A stretch of DNA of 64,000 nt from Saccharomycopsis crataegensis (Eukaryota > Ascomycota > Saccharomycetes > Ascoideales > Saccharomycopsidaceae), in contig NW_027043829.1 in the NCBI RefSeq assembly GCF_037102585.1, forward strand, positions 2,046,001 to 2,110,000. The letters are read 5' to 3'. Under the pieces are notes generated by a model that ran no database searches, was not told the origin of the DNA, and worked only from the letters and a program-made list of their open reading frames with translations. This document shows, in pieces, positions 8,562-18,514 of the stretch; position 1 is the stretch's first letter; every line of letters begins with the position of its first letter. A program made the position numbers and the translations under genes.

Positions 8562-11164
8562 CTAAAACCCTTCTTCATCATTCTCGAGCTCAACTCTCTT
8601 CTTACCATTCAATTTAGCAGCATTAGCATACTCGGTCAAATTCTTTTGCTTCTTTACTTTTTCAGTCATCTTAGCAATTTCTTCCTCGGCATTCTCAGCA
8701 TCCTTTTCAGCGTAATCAATATTCAATCTTCTACCCAACAAATGGACACCTCTCAAAGAATCCATTGCATTTTCTGCTTCTTTCAATAAACTGAATTCCA
8801 CAAACGCAAAACCACGAGCTGATTTGTTGAACTTCTTTGGAACCCTGACAGATTTCAACTGTCCAAAAGAACTAAATAATTCAAACACATCTTTTCTAGT
8901 GGCTTCAAATGGCAAGTTCTTAACAATGATCTTGGTTGACTTCTTACCTTTACTGACCTTGTTGGCTGAGGAGGCGCTGTTGGTAACTTCACTTTTACGA
9001 TGGGACAATTTCAATTGAATTTTGTGATCATCAATAATCTTTCCATCATTTTTCTTAATACAATCAAGAGCCTGATCTTTTGTTTTGAATTCAACGAAAC
9101 CAAAACCCATACTGAGAGTCTTTCCTGGGGTTTTGGAATCTGGCTTGGTGCTAACTTTAGCAACAATGAACCCAGTGCAAGTTTTGAAAATGTCCAGCAA
9201 ATCTTGGGAGGTTGTCTTGAAATTCAAATTCTTCACAAACACTGAGGTAGTAATACCAGCAAAAGGCAATTCATTGTCATTTTCATCTTCACTGGCATCA
9301 TCATTCTTGCCGACCAAATCATCAACTGAGAGCTTAGTTTCCTTGACATTAGATTTTTTCTCAACAGTTTCAACTTTATCTTCAGCACGAACTTCACCAC
9401 TGAATAAATCTTTTGGACCCTTTTCCAAATACAAGATATTTTTCTTGAATCTTCTATAAGCCAACTTCGTGAATGCTGACCTACCAGCTGGCACATTCTT
9501 GAACTCCACAATAGCAATTGCCCCCGTTGGTGGAAACAAAACTCGGTTCAATTCACCGTATTGACTAAATAACTCTGTAATTTCAGTGACAGTGGTGTCA
9601 TATGGGAAATTCTTTACCAAAATAATTTTATCATCTTTCTCCTTTTTGTTGAATGATGTTAAATTAATGCCTTTGCCTTCAAAATATTTTCTCACATCAC
9701 CAATAACGTGAGCTTCGGCTAAGGCTTGCTTGACTGCACTACCAGAAGACTCAGGGTCAACCAAATCTCTTTTATCAACCCCAATTTTGCTGGCAACCGC
9801 TTCCAAAACCGCAGTTTCGTTTAAAAACAATGAATTCCAACTGAATGTAGACTTTGTTGCTTCAAATTTTCTCTTCAATTCACGCTGTTTCTTTAATGGC
9901 AAATTCTTCAAGTCAAATTCATCCAATTTATGCGATTTCTTTATTTGCCCTGGCAAAATATGTAACAATCTACCTTGGAAAATTTGTTTGTCCAAACTGT
10001 AATAAGCTTGCACTGCATCTTCTGGATTCTTGAATTGAATATACACAAATCCCTTAGATTTATGAGTTCTAGTATCAATGGCAATGTGTACTTCTTCCAA
10101 TTCACCATATCCCTGGAACAAATTGGTAAAATCTTCCTCGGAGGCAGTATATAAGATGTTTCTGATAAACAATCTACCAGTTTTTCTTATCTGGTCTTCT
10201 GTAGATTCCTGTACAGGTTCCTCATGGGCAATTTGTGGTTGTTCTTTGGTTGGTCTCTTTTCAATTGGGTCATTGTTAATTTCTGCTTCTGATTTATTGT
10301 CCTTAATAAGCTTTCGTTTACCATGTAACCAATCAAGATCAGAAATATTTTCATTGGCACCATCATTTGGTTTTTCTTCACTGACCACATCTTCATCATC
10401 ATCATTTACCAGTTGTTCCTCCTTATTATCAAAATCTTTCAAGCTAATCATTTTTTCGCCTTCTTCTGATTCATCTTGTTTTTTTCTTAGTGTTGGAGTC
10501 TTTGCAAATTGTTGATACTCATCATCACTTTCTTGATCCACTGGAATAGGTTCTTGCTGAGGTTCCTGATTTCCGCTTTTTTCAACAGTCCCTATTATAC
10601 CGTCATCCCAAGAGCTGACTTTTGCACTGCTTTTAGTGGCTTCCAAAAACTCTTTCAATCTTGGATTGTTGGCAATCTCTTGATCAACATCTGCCGTAGC
10701 GTTGACTCTGATTCTCTTTGCTCTATAATCTTCTTCCTCCTGTTGCTTTCTTTTCAATCTTTCTTCGTGTTCTTCAAGTCTACGTTGTCTCTCTCTAATC
10801 ATTTCCTTCATTGGTCTAGGAACTGTCGGATCGGCAAAAGTTTTTGCTAATTGGACTTGGATTTTGGCAGTATGAATAAAGGTATTGTCAAAGTATTTCA
10901 CAGCATTTTCAGCATCTTCTAGGCTTTTGAACCCCAAGAAGGCGAACCTTCTGGATTCACCATTTCTGCCTTTCATCAATTTGACATCGGTGATATCTGG
11001 GTATTTTTTAGCAAAATGCTCTTTAAGATTATCTTCTGTAAAGTATTTTGGCAAGTTTTTGACAATCAAACGAGACCTGACAGAGAAAAAAAAAAGTTAG
11101 TAGAAAGTTCTTAGCTCACATTGATAAAATTCAAAAAAGACAATATGAGAAATAACACATACAT
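8562..11164 (-). CDS. MRD1: Mrd1, five-RRM protein of 18S rRNA processing (spliced; intron splits the start codon)
   Basis: Mrd1 is a nucleolar RNA-binding protein needed for early cleavages of pre-rRNA at sites A0-A2. The large exon (11076 to 8562) starts in frame with SRLIVKNLPKYFT and encodes five RRMs, near residues 3-80, 300-375, 483-555, 610-690 and 710-790. Conserved blocks include SWNSLFLNETAVLEA, SSAVKQALAEAHVIGDVRKY, IIVKNLPFEATRKDVFELF and a GFAFVEF near the end. The exon has no ATG at its head. Upstream lies a canonical intron, 11077-11162 (86 bp): GTATGT at 11162, TACTAAC at 11102-11096 and CAG at 11077. Exon 1 ends in AT (11164-11163), which joins the G of exon 2 to make ATG, giving MSRLIVKNLP, like S. 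cerevisiae MSRIIVKGLP. The product is about 838 aa, close to the family norm. Confidence 0.93.
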
Positions 11165-11770
11165 TATTATAAGATATAAATATACTGTTACTTATGATTT
11201 GTCACTATTATAAAGAATAGTTAACTTTTTCACATACAGAAATAATTTTTTTTTTTTTTTCTCTAAAATTTTTTTGAATGTCATCACCGGCTTGCAGCAT
11301 CTAACCTTACCATGCATTAATCGAATGAATCTCTCTATATGAGACCTTTCACTCGGGCTCCAGTAGAATTGTTGAGGAAGTGATTATATTATCATCAACT
11401 ATAACATGTAGTTTATTATTGTTTAAATCACCCATAAGTAATCAACTAGAACATTATATGACCAGTGTGGTATAAACTCACAAAATCATCACTTCACTTC
11501 TCAAAAAATATGGATTTTATGCAATGTCAATACTGGTAACAACTTCTCTCTCTCAAGGTTGGAATTGAAATGCGTAAATAAACAGACTTCCAATTTACGA
11601 GTGTAGCATGTGGTAAAAAAAAACACCTTTCAAAATGAAAACTCTGAAAGGACCTATCCATTATAATAAAAATACACATAAGAAGCAATTATTTTGAAAT
11701 AAAAAATGATAATAATACATCTAACTGAGGAAAAAAAAAAAAAAAGAGAAATAGAATCCATTTAGCACTC
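11165..11770. other. Spacer between MRD1 and the DUF2433 gene
   Basis: This 0.6 kb carries the MRD1 promoter and the 3' end of the next minus-strand gene. It has A/T homopolymers and no supportable ORF. Confidence 0.6.
11264..11275 (-). promoter_or_regulatory. RRPE-like A/T element upstream of MRD1
   Basis: On the minus strand this reads AAAAAAATTTTA, about 100 bp upstream of the MRD1 start. It resembles the AAAAATTTT core of the ribosomal RNA processing element found before ribosome-biogenesis genes in yeasts. In DNA this rich in A/T runs a chance match is likely. Confidence 0.25.
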
Positions 11771-13546
11771 TCAGCTTCTTCCACTTCTTACTCGTCCTCT
11801 AGAGGATCCCCTTCCTCTTCCTCTCAGATTACCTCTTCCTCTATGACCATTATTTTTACCCCCACGTCCGCGGCCATTATATTTGTTCGACCCTTTGTGT
11901 CTTTCAGTCCTTTTGTCAAAACTGGTTTCATCGGAGCTATTATTTTCATCGCCCCCATCATACGACGTATCATGTCCTTTTTCATCCTCATTTTTGATGG
12001 TGATGCCTTCATCATCCCTTTCTTCTAGTACATCTGCATCCACGGCGCGTCCATGATTGTCCCGCTGACCAGCTTCAAATGATTCATCAGGATATCCGGC
12101 ACTATTAGGATTCATCGATTGAATTCCTTTAATAATATCACTCAATTCGTTGTCTGACTGAGTTTCTTGCTCCAGGGTACTAAGGTTTCTAAAACTAAAG
12201 TCAAAGCCTGTGGAAAAGCTTTCCATTTGGAATCTGGAATCTTGTACATTCAAAACAATATAGCCATTATTCAAATCACAAAGATTGAAGTGCCATAAGT
12301 TTTGAAATGCCGAATAATAGGCGTCATTTTGCCGTTTGGAAATAACTGGATCATTCGCCAATGATGTTTTATTATATAATGATAGTGGGATAATATTTTT
12401 ATTTGTAGTTGAAGAAGTGAAGTCTTTTGGGTTGCCGTTCTTGACAGTTAGTGAAGAATTTGGGGCAAGGGTGGATGAGGAAATAGGAATTCGGTCGAAA
12501 CAATTGAGAGCAATTTCAAACAATTCTGAGATCTCCTGTTTATTTGGATTTTCTTCTTTTTCAGTTATCAATTCGATTGTTGATTTGATATTTTTCCAAA
12601 TCTTGATGAGCTGTAATTTCGAGTCGATAAATTTGTTTTTGAAAAATTCATAGTTGGGGCATATCGACAACTCGTTATATGAAGAGCTATAAAGAAAATG
12701 GAGAGAATTTGAGATGATATAATCAGCCTTTAAAAAAATCCCCAAATGTCCGAGTAATGATTCTTTTGACGGTGATGAATGTGTGATGAATAATTTGACA
12801 GAATTTTTTGATGCACTTGGATTGGTGCTAAAATGATCACTCACAGTCTTGATAAACCTGCCAATTTGTAACAAAGTTATCCATAGGTTACCTGGATCTC
12901 CTGACGTTGGTACAAAGAAATTATCATTCAACCGATGATCTGATGGAATTTTATTAACTTCTGCTTGAATCGAGTCATCATAAGTGCCGTGGAAAAATAA
13001 TTTGGAAATGTTTAATGATCCACCAAGGCCAAACAAACATAGATTAAGGTTAAGCTCGCTAATATTGATATCATAAACGTTACTTTCATCGATCAAGTGT
13101 AAATTGGGAATTTTGTAGATACCCAATTTAAAGCGATTTATCACACTGGTATCTTCAATCATCCCATAAATTGTGTAAACCGGTACATTAAACTTTAGTT
13201 CTCCTTTCAAGAACCTAGGAAGCTCTGATAATATTTCGTGTTGTACATAATCAATAAGTTTCCCTTCACCAGAAAACTCATTTGCAGGACTGACTTTGGA
13301 GAGCCTGTTAACTTTTTCTTTGACTTGCTCGCCAACAAGAGGAGAGAAAGCTATTATATGCCTTAGGTAGCTTTCGTGAATCCTTGATACACTTTTTTCG
13401 TCAAAGAACCCAAAGTTTCCTGTGTGAATGATAATCGAAGCGTTGTGCTTGGCAGCTAGTACATTTAGTTTGTGCAATTCACCCCTGAGTTCCGCCACAC
13501 ATAGTATTCGGAAGCCTTTATAGATTAAGACCTCTTCATTATCCAT
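11771..13546 (-). CDS. DUF2433-type fungal protein with metallophosphoesterase-like core and RGG tail
   Basis: The product is 591 aa. The N-terminal region (RILCVAELRGELHKLNVLAAKHNASIIIHTGNFGFFDE) has the layout of a calcineurin-like phosphoesterase: a strand ending in D/E-x-R/H-G, then IIHTGDFGFFD. I recognise this as the pattern of the fungal DUF2433 family. Here the expected metal-binding Asp positions read as Glu (VAELRGE) and Asn (HTGNFGFF), so catalysis is doubtful. Later blocks include VYTIYGMIEDTSVINRF, LFGLGGSLNISKLFFHG, DPGNLWITLLQIGRF and LFITHSSPSKESLLGH. The C-terminus is an acidic and Ser-rich linker followed by Arg-Gly repeats (GRGRGGKNNGHRGRGN onward), typical of RNA-binding proteins and arginine methylation targets. 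The function is unknown and a role in RNA metabolism is only a guess from the RGG tail. Confidence 0.78.
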   Translation of the reverse strand: MDNEEVLIYKGFRILCVAELRGELHKLNVLAAKHNASIIIHTGNFGFFDEKSVSRIHESYLRHIIAFSPLVGEQVKEKVNRLSKVSPANEFSGEGKLIDYVQHEILSELPRFLKGELKFNVPVYTIYGMIEDTSVINRFKLGIYKIPNLHLIDESNVYDINISELNLNLCLFGLGGSLNISKLFFHGTYDDSIQAEVNKIPSDHRLNDNFFVPTSGDPGNLWITLLQIGRFIKTVSDHFSTNPSASKNSVKLFITHSSPSKESLLGHLGIFLKADYIISNSLHFLYSSSYNELSICPNYEFFKNKFIDSKLQLIKIWKNIKSTIELITEKEENPNKQEISELFEIALNCFDRIPISSSTLAPNSSLTVKNGNPKDFTSSTTNKNIIPLSLYNKTSLANDPVISKRQNDAYYSAFQNLWHFNLCDLNNGYIVLNVQDSRFQMESFSTGFDFSFRNLSTLEQETQSDNELSDIIKGIQSMNPNSAGYPDESFEAGQRDNHGRAVDADVLEERDDEGITIKNEDEKGHDTSYDGGDENNSSDETSFDKRTERHKGSNKYNGRGRGGKNNGHRGRGNLRGRGRGSSRGRVRSGRS

Positions 13547-14215
13547 CTTGGATCTTTTGTATCGGATCTGGAGGTTGTCGAAGGCGATGAGGAAGGTACA
13601 TTATCGATTATCGTTTTTCGGCCTTTCTAACGACAACATCGCGCGAGATTCGGGTAACTTAACTTCTGCTAGCGGCCGCCTTATTTATTTTATTTTTTTT
13701 ATTTTTTTTTATTATGGCTGAGAGGACCGGCAGAATCGGCCGCCCCAATCTTTGCCGCAACAGGAAATAACATTGGAGACAGGGTGTTTACAAGGTACTG
13801 GCTATTATCTTCAATAGGGGGGACGTTTAACAAGCGTTATTGTTGTGGGACCCTCGCGCATAGTCCACTGCCACCATTACAGTCAGTCATCATACTTCAT
13901 ACCAGTGCTTCTTCGCCTAGACACCACAGACACTAGCTCTTCACACAGGCGAAACTCGCCATCTTACCAGCTGGGCCCCCAAGTAACCCGGGGCTGTAGC
14001 AAGTGGGGGGTGACGGACGGCAGGAAAGCTAAATCATCAAAGGAGAAAAAAAAAAAAAATTGGCGTGTTTCGCAGTGACATCTATATATATTCACACTGT
14101 TATTCTATTGTTACCTTTTTCCTTACCAAGATACCTGGCTCCCCCATCGCATGCGCGGATCAGTGGTCTTTCGCTACTTTCTTATTTTTAACTTCTAAAT
14201 ATTCAGCAGACAAAC
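13547..14215. other. Divergent promoter region, DUF2433 gene and glutaredoxin-like gene
   Basis: This 0.67 kb lies between two divergent genes. It is more GC-rich than most spacers here (a NotI-like GCGGCCGC at 13672-13679, and GC-rich text from 13730 to 14040). The short plus-strand frames at 13845-14078 and 14065-14385 have no coding character. TATATATA near 14083 may be a TATA element for the rightward gene. Confidence 0.5.
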
Positions 14216-15391
14216 ATGCCCGAATCTTCATTCGATGTCGATGTCGAATCTTCTGCTTTGAAGAAACCTCACCATCATGTTCGCCGTCGTTCTTCTTGGA
14301 ACCGCATGTATATATATTTGCTCACAATTATTTTCTTGCTGCTCACGTTATTTCTTTTAAACAGCTACAACTCTCGTGTCTTTGAGCTTAGTAAAGGGAT
14401 CAAAGCTTCATCGTCTTCATCAGGACATGCGGTAGATGATAGCATAATGTCCACACCAAACCCTGGAAAAGTAAATAATAATGAGATCAAAGCCACTATA
14501 CTGAAGGAAGAAGATGATGAGGTTGCCTCAAAAAATAGTAAAGCAGCTGCTGCGGCCGCCGCCAATATTCAATACACCACCGACAAAAATGGCAATGGTG
14601 CTAGTAGCAAATTATTGATGTCTGATGACTTGTCAAATTCAAAAACAGTGCCGAAGGCAACCAAAGAAATCAATAGCGAGCAACAGAAGATCAAACAGGA
14701 ATCAGTGAGTAACAAGGAAAATAGTGTGCACAATAGTGAGGAAGTTCCAGCGGGTCGTAAAAAAAGTGGGTTCGATCCAAGTGCCGAATTCAAAGCTATT
14801 GTTGCTCTATCCCCAGTAGTGATTTTTACTTGGGAAACAAACAATCCAATTCCATTAAGTAATCACAAAACTTCTAGCTCATCAGGCTCCGACGACTCAT
14901 CCTCATATCGCGCCTCAAAAGATTTATTAAAAACTTTGGGTGAACATTATCAAATCACACCCGTACCAACTTACGTTTCTTTGGACCGTCATCCACATTA
15001 CAAAGAGTTGGCAATATACATAAACAGCCTTTACCATAAGCTCAACTCAAAGGATACTCACTCTATCATTGCTCCGTCTCCAAAAACTGATAGCAAACCA
15101 AAATCCAGAGCTGAGTCCTTAATGACTGACAAGGAAAGCATAAATGGAAAAAAATCCCCAGAGCATCAAGAAGAAGAAGCCTCATCATACTATTCCAAGA
15201 GAGAACTTGAAAAAAGTAGCTATTCTTTGCCTGAACTAATGAAGGGTGAAAATATTTTGCCTGGAATAGTCATTGCCGGAAAGCCGATTGGCAATTCACG
15301 TCAATTAAAGGCTTCGCACGAAAATGGTCAATTACTTTCTATTTTAAAGGATTTTGGTGCAGGAATTGTTAATATTGAGAGAGTGGGATGA
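14216..15391 (+). CDS. Membrane-anchored Grx6/Grx7-like protein without catalytic cysteine
   Basis: This is a 391 aa type II membrane protein. After a basic N-terminus (HHHVRRRSSWNR) comes one transmembrane segment, MYIYLLTIIFLLLTLFLL, about residues 31-48, then a long Ser/Lys/Asn-rich lumenal stalk. The C-terminal part follows yeast Grx6 in order: FKAIVALSPVVIFTW (Grx6: LILDLSPIIIFSK), LLKTLGEHYQITPVPTYVSL plus DRHPHYKELAIYI (Grx6: ELDKHGHGEELQEYI), then ILPGIVIAGKPIGN (Grx6: TVPNLLVNGVSRGG) and LLSILKDFG. Where Grx6 has the active site CSYS, this protein has NNPIPLSN, and the whole sequence contains no Cys. A low-complexity insertion of about 65 residues splits the fold before the cis-Pro strand. 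It should therefore be a redox-inactive relative in the secretory pathway. Confidence 0.7.
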   Translation: MPESSFDVDVESSALKKPHHHVRRRSSWNRMYIYLLTIIFLLLTLFLLNSYNSRVFELSKGIKASSSSSGHAVDDSIMSTPNPGKVNNNEIKATILKEEDDEVASKNSKAAAAAAANIQYTTDKNGNGASSKLLMSDDLSNSKTVPKATKEINSEQQKIKQESVSNKENSVHNSEEVPAGRKKSGFDPSAEFKAIVALSPVVIFTWETNNPIPLSNHKTSSSSGSDDSSSYRASKDLLKTLGEHYQITPVPTYVSLDRHPHYKELAIYINSLYHKLNSKDTHSIIAPSPKTDSKPKSRAESLMTDKESINGKKSPEHQEEEASSYYSKRELEKSSYSLPELMKGENILPGIVIAGKPIGNSRQLKASHENGQLLSILKDFGAGIVNIERVG

Positions 15392-16155
15392 GAAATACTT
15401 GCAAAACGTCAGAAATACTAACCTCATCTCCAACCTTTACCCCAATATTGTCATCCGCGTACTTACAGATGGGTCTCCTTTTATTCTTTATAGAAGTGAA
15501 ACTTAAATGTATCGAAGTTATGAGTGAATAATTATACCCTACCCAGGAAAAACAAAAACGTATATTAGAAAAATGAAAAAAAAAAAAAAAATAAAAAGGA
15601 AAAATATATTTGTCAATACCCTTTTTCAATAGTGCCACTACATCCATACTATTTATTTAACCATGCCTAATACATTGAGCAAATCCCAAAACATTAGAAA
15701 TAATTATCTTTGGGATCCCCTGCCTTCTTAATATCTTATAGAATCTTTGGCTTTCAACTTACCGAAGTCTAATTCTGCGAATTTTTCAGAACATTATAGT
15801 CTTTCTTTTCTCAAAAGAAGAAACCCGATTGAACAACTCCATATAGGCATTTCTTGCCTTCATTACACATGCTTTTTGATTAATTCAACCGTTGTTTCGT
15901 TCATCCTAAAAACGAAACATTTGGTAGTCAATGCTAGAGCGTTCAATGCATTGAGATATTCTCTAACCATCATTCCATGCACCCATATCATTGCACTTTG
16001 TTTGTTTATCATGAAACCTCATATGTCCATTTTGTTTTTATGTATTTATCTGATGATTTATTTATGTATGCTTTTCACTTTTTCTCATTTTTTTGTTGAC
16101 CCTGTTTTATGTATATTTGGTTTTTGTATATCAATGTTTCCACTCTTTTACTAGC
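15392..16155. other. Spacer with no supportable gene
   Basis: This 0.76 kb is AT-rich. A 135-codon plus-strand frame at 15747-16154 is rich in Phe, Leu, Ile and Cys with no recognisable motif, and I do not call it. A minus-strand frame reaching back into the glutaredoxin-like gene is also left out. Confidence 0.5.
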
Positions 16156-16636
16156 TCAATTTCTTCGATTTTTTTTTTTTTTTGATTTTTCCAATTCCAA
16201 CTTGCTTTTTTGTTCCTCTATCACTCCGTAAAAGTGTACAACTTCAAGAAATTTGAATGATATAGAAAGAATCCTAGGAGTAGAGATGCAGTTGGCATAA
16301 TCTTCCTGTCCATGTCTTGGACCCATTAAAAAAAAAAAAAACAATCCTAATTGATGTTACGTTAGTATCAAAAAATATAGAAGACATTGCCTTACCATCA
16401 GAAATCCTAAACGAAACTTTACTACCAGCAGAAAACGTAAAATTGTTTCTGATATCATAAATATCCATTCCAAATACGGTAATTTTCTTTGAAGTACATA
16501 ATCTTCCATTTGTGGCGCTACCACATGGAAGATCTATACTTAGAATTTTGGTCTAATAAAGGTAAATTGAATTCCCAAAAAAAAAAAAAAAAAAATGTTT
16601 GATCATTACCTGGTTAGGAAAACAATCAATATCCAT
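16156..16636 (-). CDS. Possible three-exon small protein, unknown (tentative model)
   Basis: Reading leftward, ATG at 16636 begins a 9-codon exon (MDIDCFPNQ, to 16610). It is followed by GTAATG...TTATTAG (intron 16553-16609) and an open exon 16396-16552 with coding character: TKILSIDLPCGSATNGRLC, KKITVFGMDIYDIRNNFTF, SAGSKVSFRISD. A second intron starts GTAAGG at 16395 and has a perfect TACTAAC at 16366-16360. The first AG after the branch point would lead to a stop through a 13-T run. Using the AAG at 16304-16302 gives an exon 16301-16156 (DYANCISTPRILSISFKFLE, then VVHFYGVIEEQKSKLELEKS) and a total of 109 aa. The alternating hydrophobic pattern could be a small beta-barrel such as an OB fold. 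I cannot assign it, and the last junction is uncertain. Confidence 0.4.
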
Positions 16637-16650
16637 TGTAAAGTATTCTC

Positions 16651-17920
16651 TTTTCTTTTTTTTATTTTAATCACTTTTTGAATTATTAGTTTTTTTTTTT
16701 TTTTTTTTTTTCCCTTTTGAGCACTACATTGTGTACCAGTTTTATTGAGAACATTACCTTGCGGCTCAATAATAGGCAACGGGAAGCAATTGACAGTGAT
16801 GAATCTTTTCTTTGGTCATAAGAAAAAGAAATTGATGAAAGAAATTGAAAGAAAATTGAACGAATGAGGTAATTTGTAGTGTAATAACTGGTATTTCTAT
16901 TTCCTGCAGCAGAGACAAACAGTATTCCAAGCTTCTTGAGGATCAATTTTCATTCCCAATGATTGGGTATTACGCAATATAAAAAAACTTCCTCTACACT
17001 TTACACATAATCAATGATAATATGAGAAAAAAGAGTAGAAAAATGTACTGCAAGGAACGCATCTAAAAATTCGTACATACCAAATACAAGCCTGCTCAGA
17101 TACCGTGGAATGATGGATTTTCCCATATCCAACCGCCGCATGTTGAGAAGTTACCATCATGCAGGATGGGTGGTCGCGTGTATTGTAAGATCACCAAATG
17201 GGATAGTGTTGGCAATAATAATCGTTGATAATATACAAGAAATAGTAAATATAATATTATTGTATCAAGAAACTAGTTGAAGAAATATTTAGAATTTTGT
17301 ATAAATATATATATATATAAAAGGATTTGAAAAACTTTCAGGGTCAGTTATTTTTTGCTTCTAAATCCTTTGCCTAGAGGAGAGAGGCTCATGGAATCCA
17401 ATTGAGGGCACATTCTGCAATATTCAAAAGGCTCAGCACCAATAAGAAGATAGAAAAAAACGTTAAAGAAAAAAAAAATAAAAATGAAAATAATGATAGC
17501 AGAACTTGTTATTGATCGTCAGTACCAAAAAATGCCTTGCATGGCACCACTAAACCTCAATGGCATGTGCGGTGGGGTTTAGTGTCTTTTTTTCATCATG
17601 ACAACAAGAATGAGAAAGCCGAAAAGAGTGTTCCTTACGATTTTTTGCCCACACTAATGGAAAAAATGTGCATATTGGGTTAAGTACCGACTTCGTTCAA
17701 TCTTTGCTCAGCTCCTTTATCTTTTCCTGTCGTATAAATAATCACTCATTTCCTGACTTTCATATCCCTGATCTGTGTTTACTTTTTCTTTTTATCATCA
17801 TCAAACAAACAAACTTGTTAGTCATTCTTTAGCTTTCTTTCATTTGCACACGCTTATCTTTTGAACTTCTTCAAATCGATCCAACCAACAAAATCCTAAT
17901 TCATTATTATTAATCAAAAA
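16651..17920. other. Long upstream region of the GPI wall protein gene
   Basis: This 1.27 kb has no supportable ORF. It has long A/T runs, a TA-rich tract near 17305-17325 and a pyrimidine-rich leader just before the gene at 17921. Its length is in keeping with regulated cell-wall genes in Candida-type yeasts. Confidence 0.5.
17733..17740 (+). promoter_or_regulatory. TATA box of the GPI wall protein gene
   Basis: TATAAATA lies 181 bp upstream of the start codon and is followed by a C/T-rich leader, as expected for a strongly expressed yeast gene. Confidence 0.6.
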
Positions 17921-18514
17921 ATGCAATTCTCTAAGACCACTGCCATTGCCTCTATTGTTGCCCTTATGAGCGCTCAATCCGTTGCTGCTGACGAGTACAA
18001 CACCTCTCCAGTCACTGTTTTGACTAACGATGGTACTACCCAAACCATCTGGTGGGTTCCATCTACCAGTGACACTTGGTGGACTCCAGAATGGTGGAGT
18101 GACTATACCGCTGCTGGTGGTAAACTTGCTACCCACACCGGCTCTTCCACCTGGACCACTGTCAGTACTTACACTACCACCAGTGATGGTAAGACTTACA
18201 CTACTTCTACTACATACACCACAACTGGTACTGATTCAACCACCTCTACCTCCAGTACATATCCAGGAACCACCACCACTGGGTCTGTGAGAACCACTAA
18301 GATCGATGGTACCAGTACTACTATCACTCCAACTATCGACATTTTCACCACCACCGATAAAAAGGGCTCCGCTACCACCACCACCAGTACTCTCTCTTCT
18401 TCCACTAATGGTGCCGCTAAGGTTTTAAACTACAACAGAGACGGGAACTTCTTGCAAACTGTTGCTGTTGCTGGTGGTTTGTTTGGCTTGGGTGTTACTC
18501 TCTTGACTTTGTAA
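17921..18514 (+). CDS. GPI-anchored, Ser/Thr-rich cell wall protein with Trp-rich N-terminus
   Basis: The product is 197 aa. Residues 1-23 (MQFSKTTAIASIVALMSAQS plus VAA) are a clear signal peptide. The mature N-terminus has paired tryptophans: IWWVPSTSDTWWTPEWWSDY. Residues 70-160 are Thr/Ser-rich with irregular TTxTxT and TYTTT units, suited to O-mannosylation. The last 20 residues (QTVAVAGGLFGLGVTLLTL) are hydrophobic after a short polar spacer, the pattern of a GPI-attachment signal with the likely omega site in STNGAA. There are no cysteines, so this is not a CFEM protein. Codon use is strongly biased (ACC/ACT, TCC/TCT, GGT), like the ADH genes, which suggests high expression. The family is not named; it is Pga-like in general build. 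Confidence 0.85.
   Translation: MQFSKTTAIASIVALMSAQSVAADEYNTSPVTVLTNDGTTQTIWWVPSTSDTWWTPEWWSDYTAAGGKLATHTGSSTWTTVSTYTTTSDGKTYTTSTTYTTTGTDSTTSTSSTYPGTTTTGSVRTTKIDGTSTTITPTIDIFTTTDKKGSATTTTSTLSSSTNGAAKVLNYNRDGNFLQTVAVAGGLFGLGVTLLTL

Noticed and set aside
10078-10515. 145-codon frame antisense to MRD1
   Set aside because: Ser/Leu-rich shadow of acidic codons of the true gene.
15747-16154. 135-codon plus-strand frame
   Set aside because: Hydrophobic, Cys/Phe-rich, no motif or start context, in T-rich DNA.
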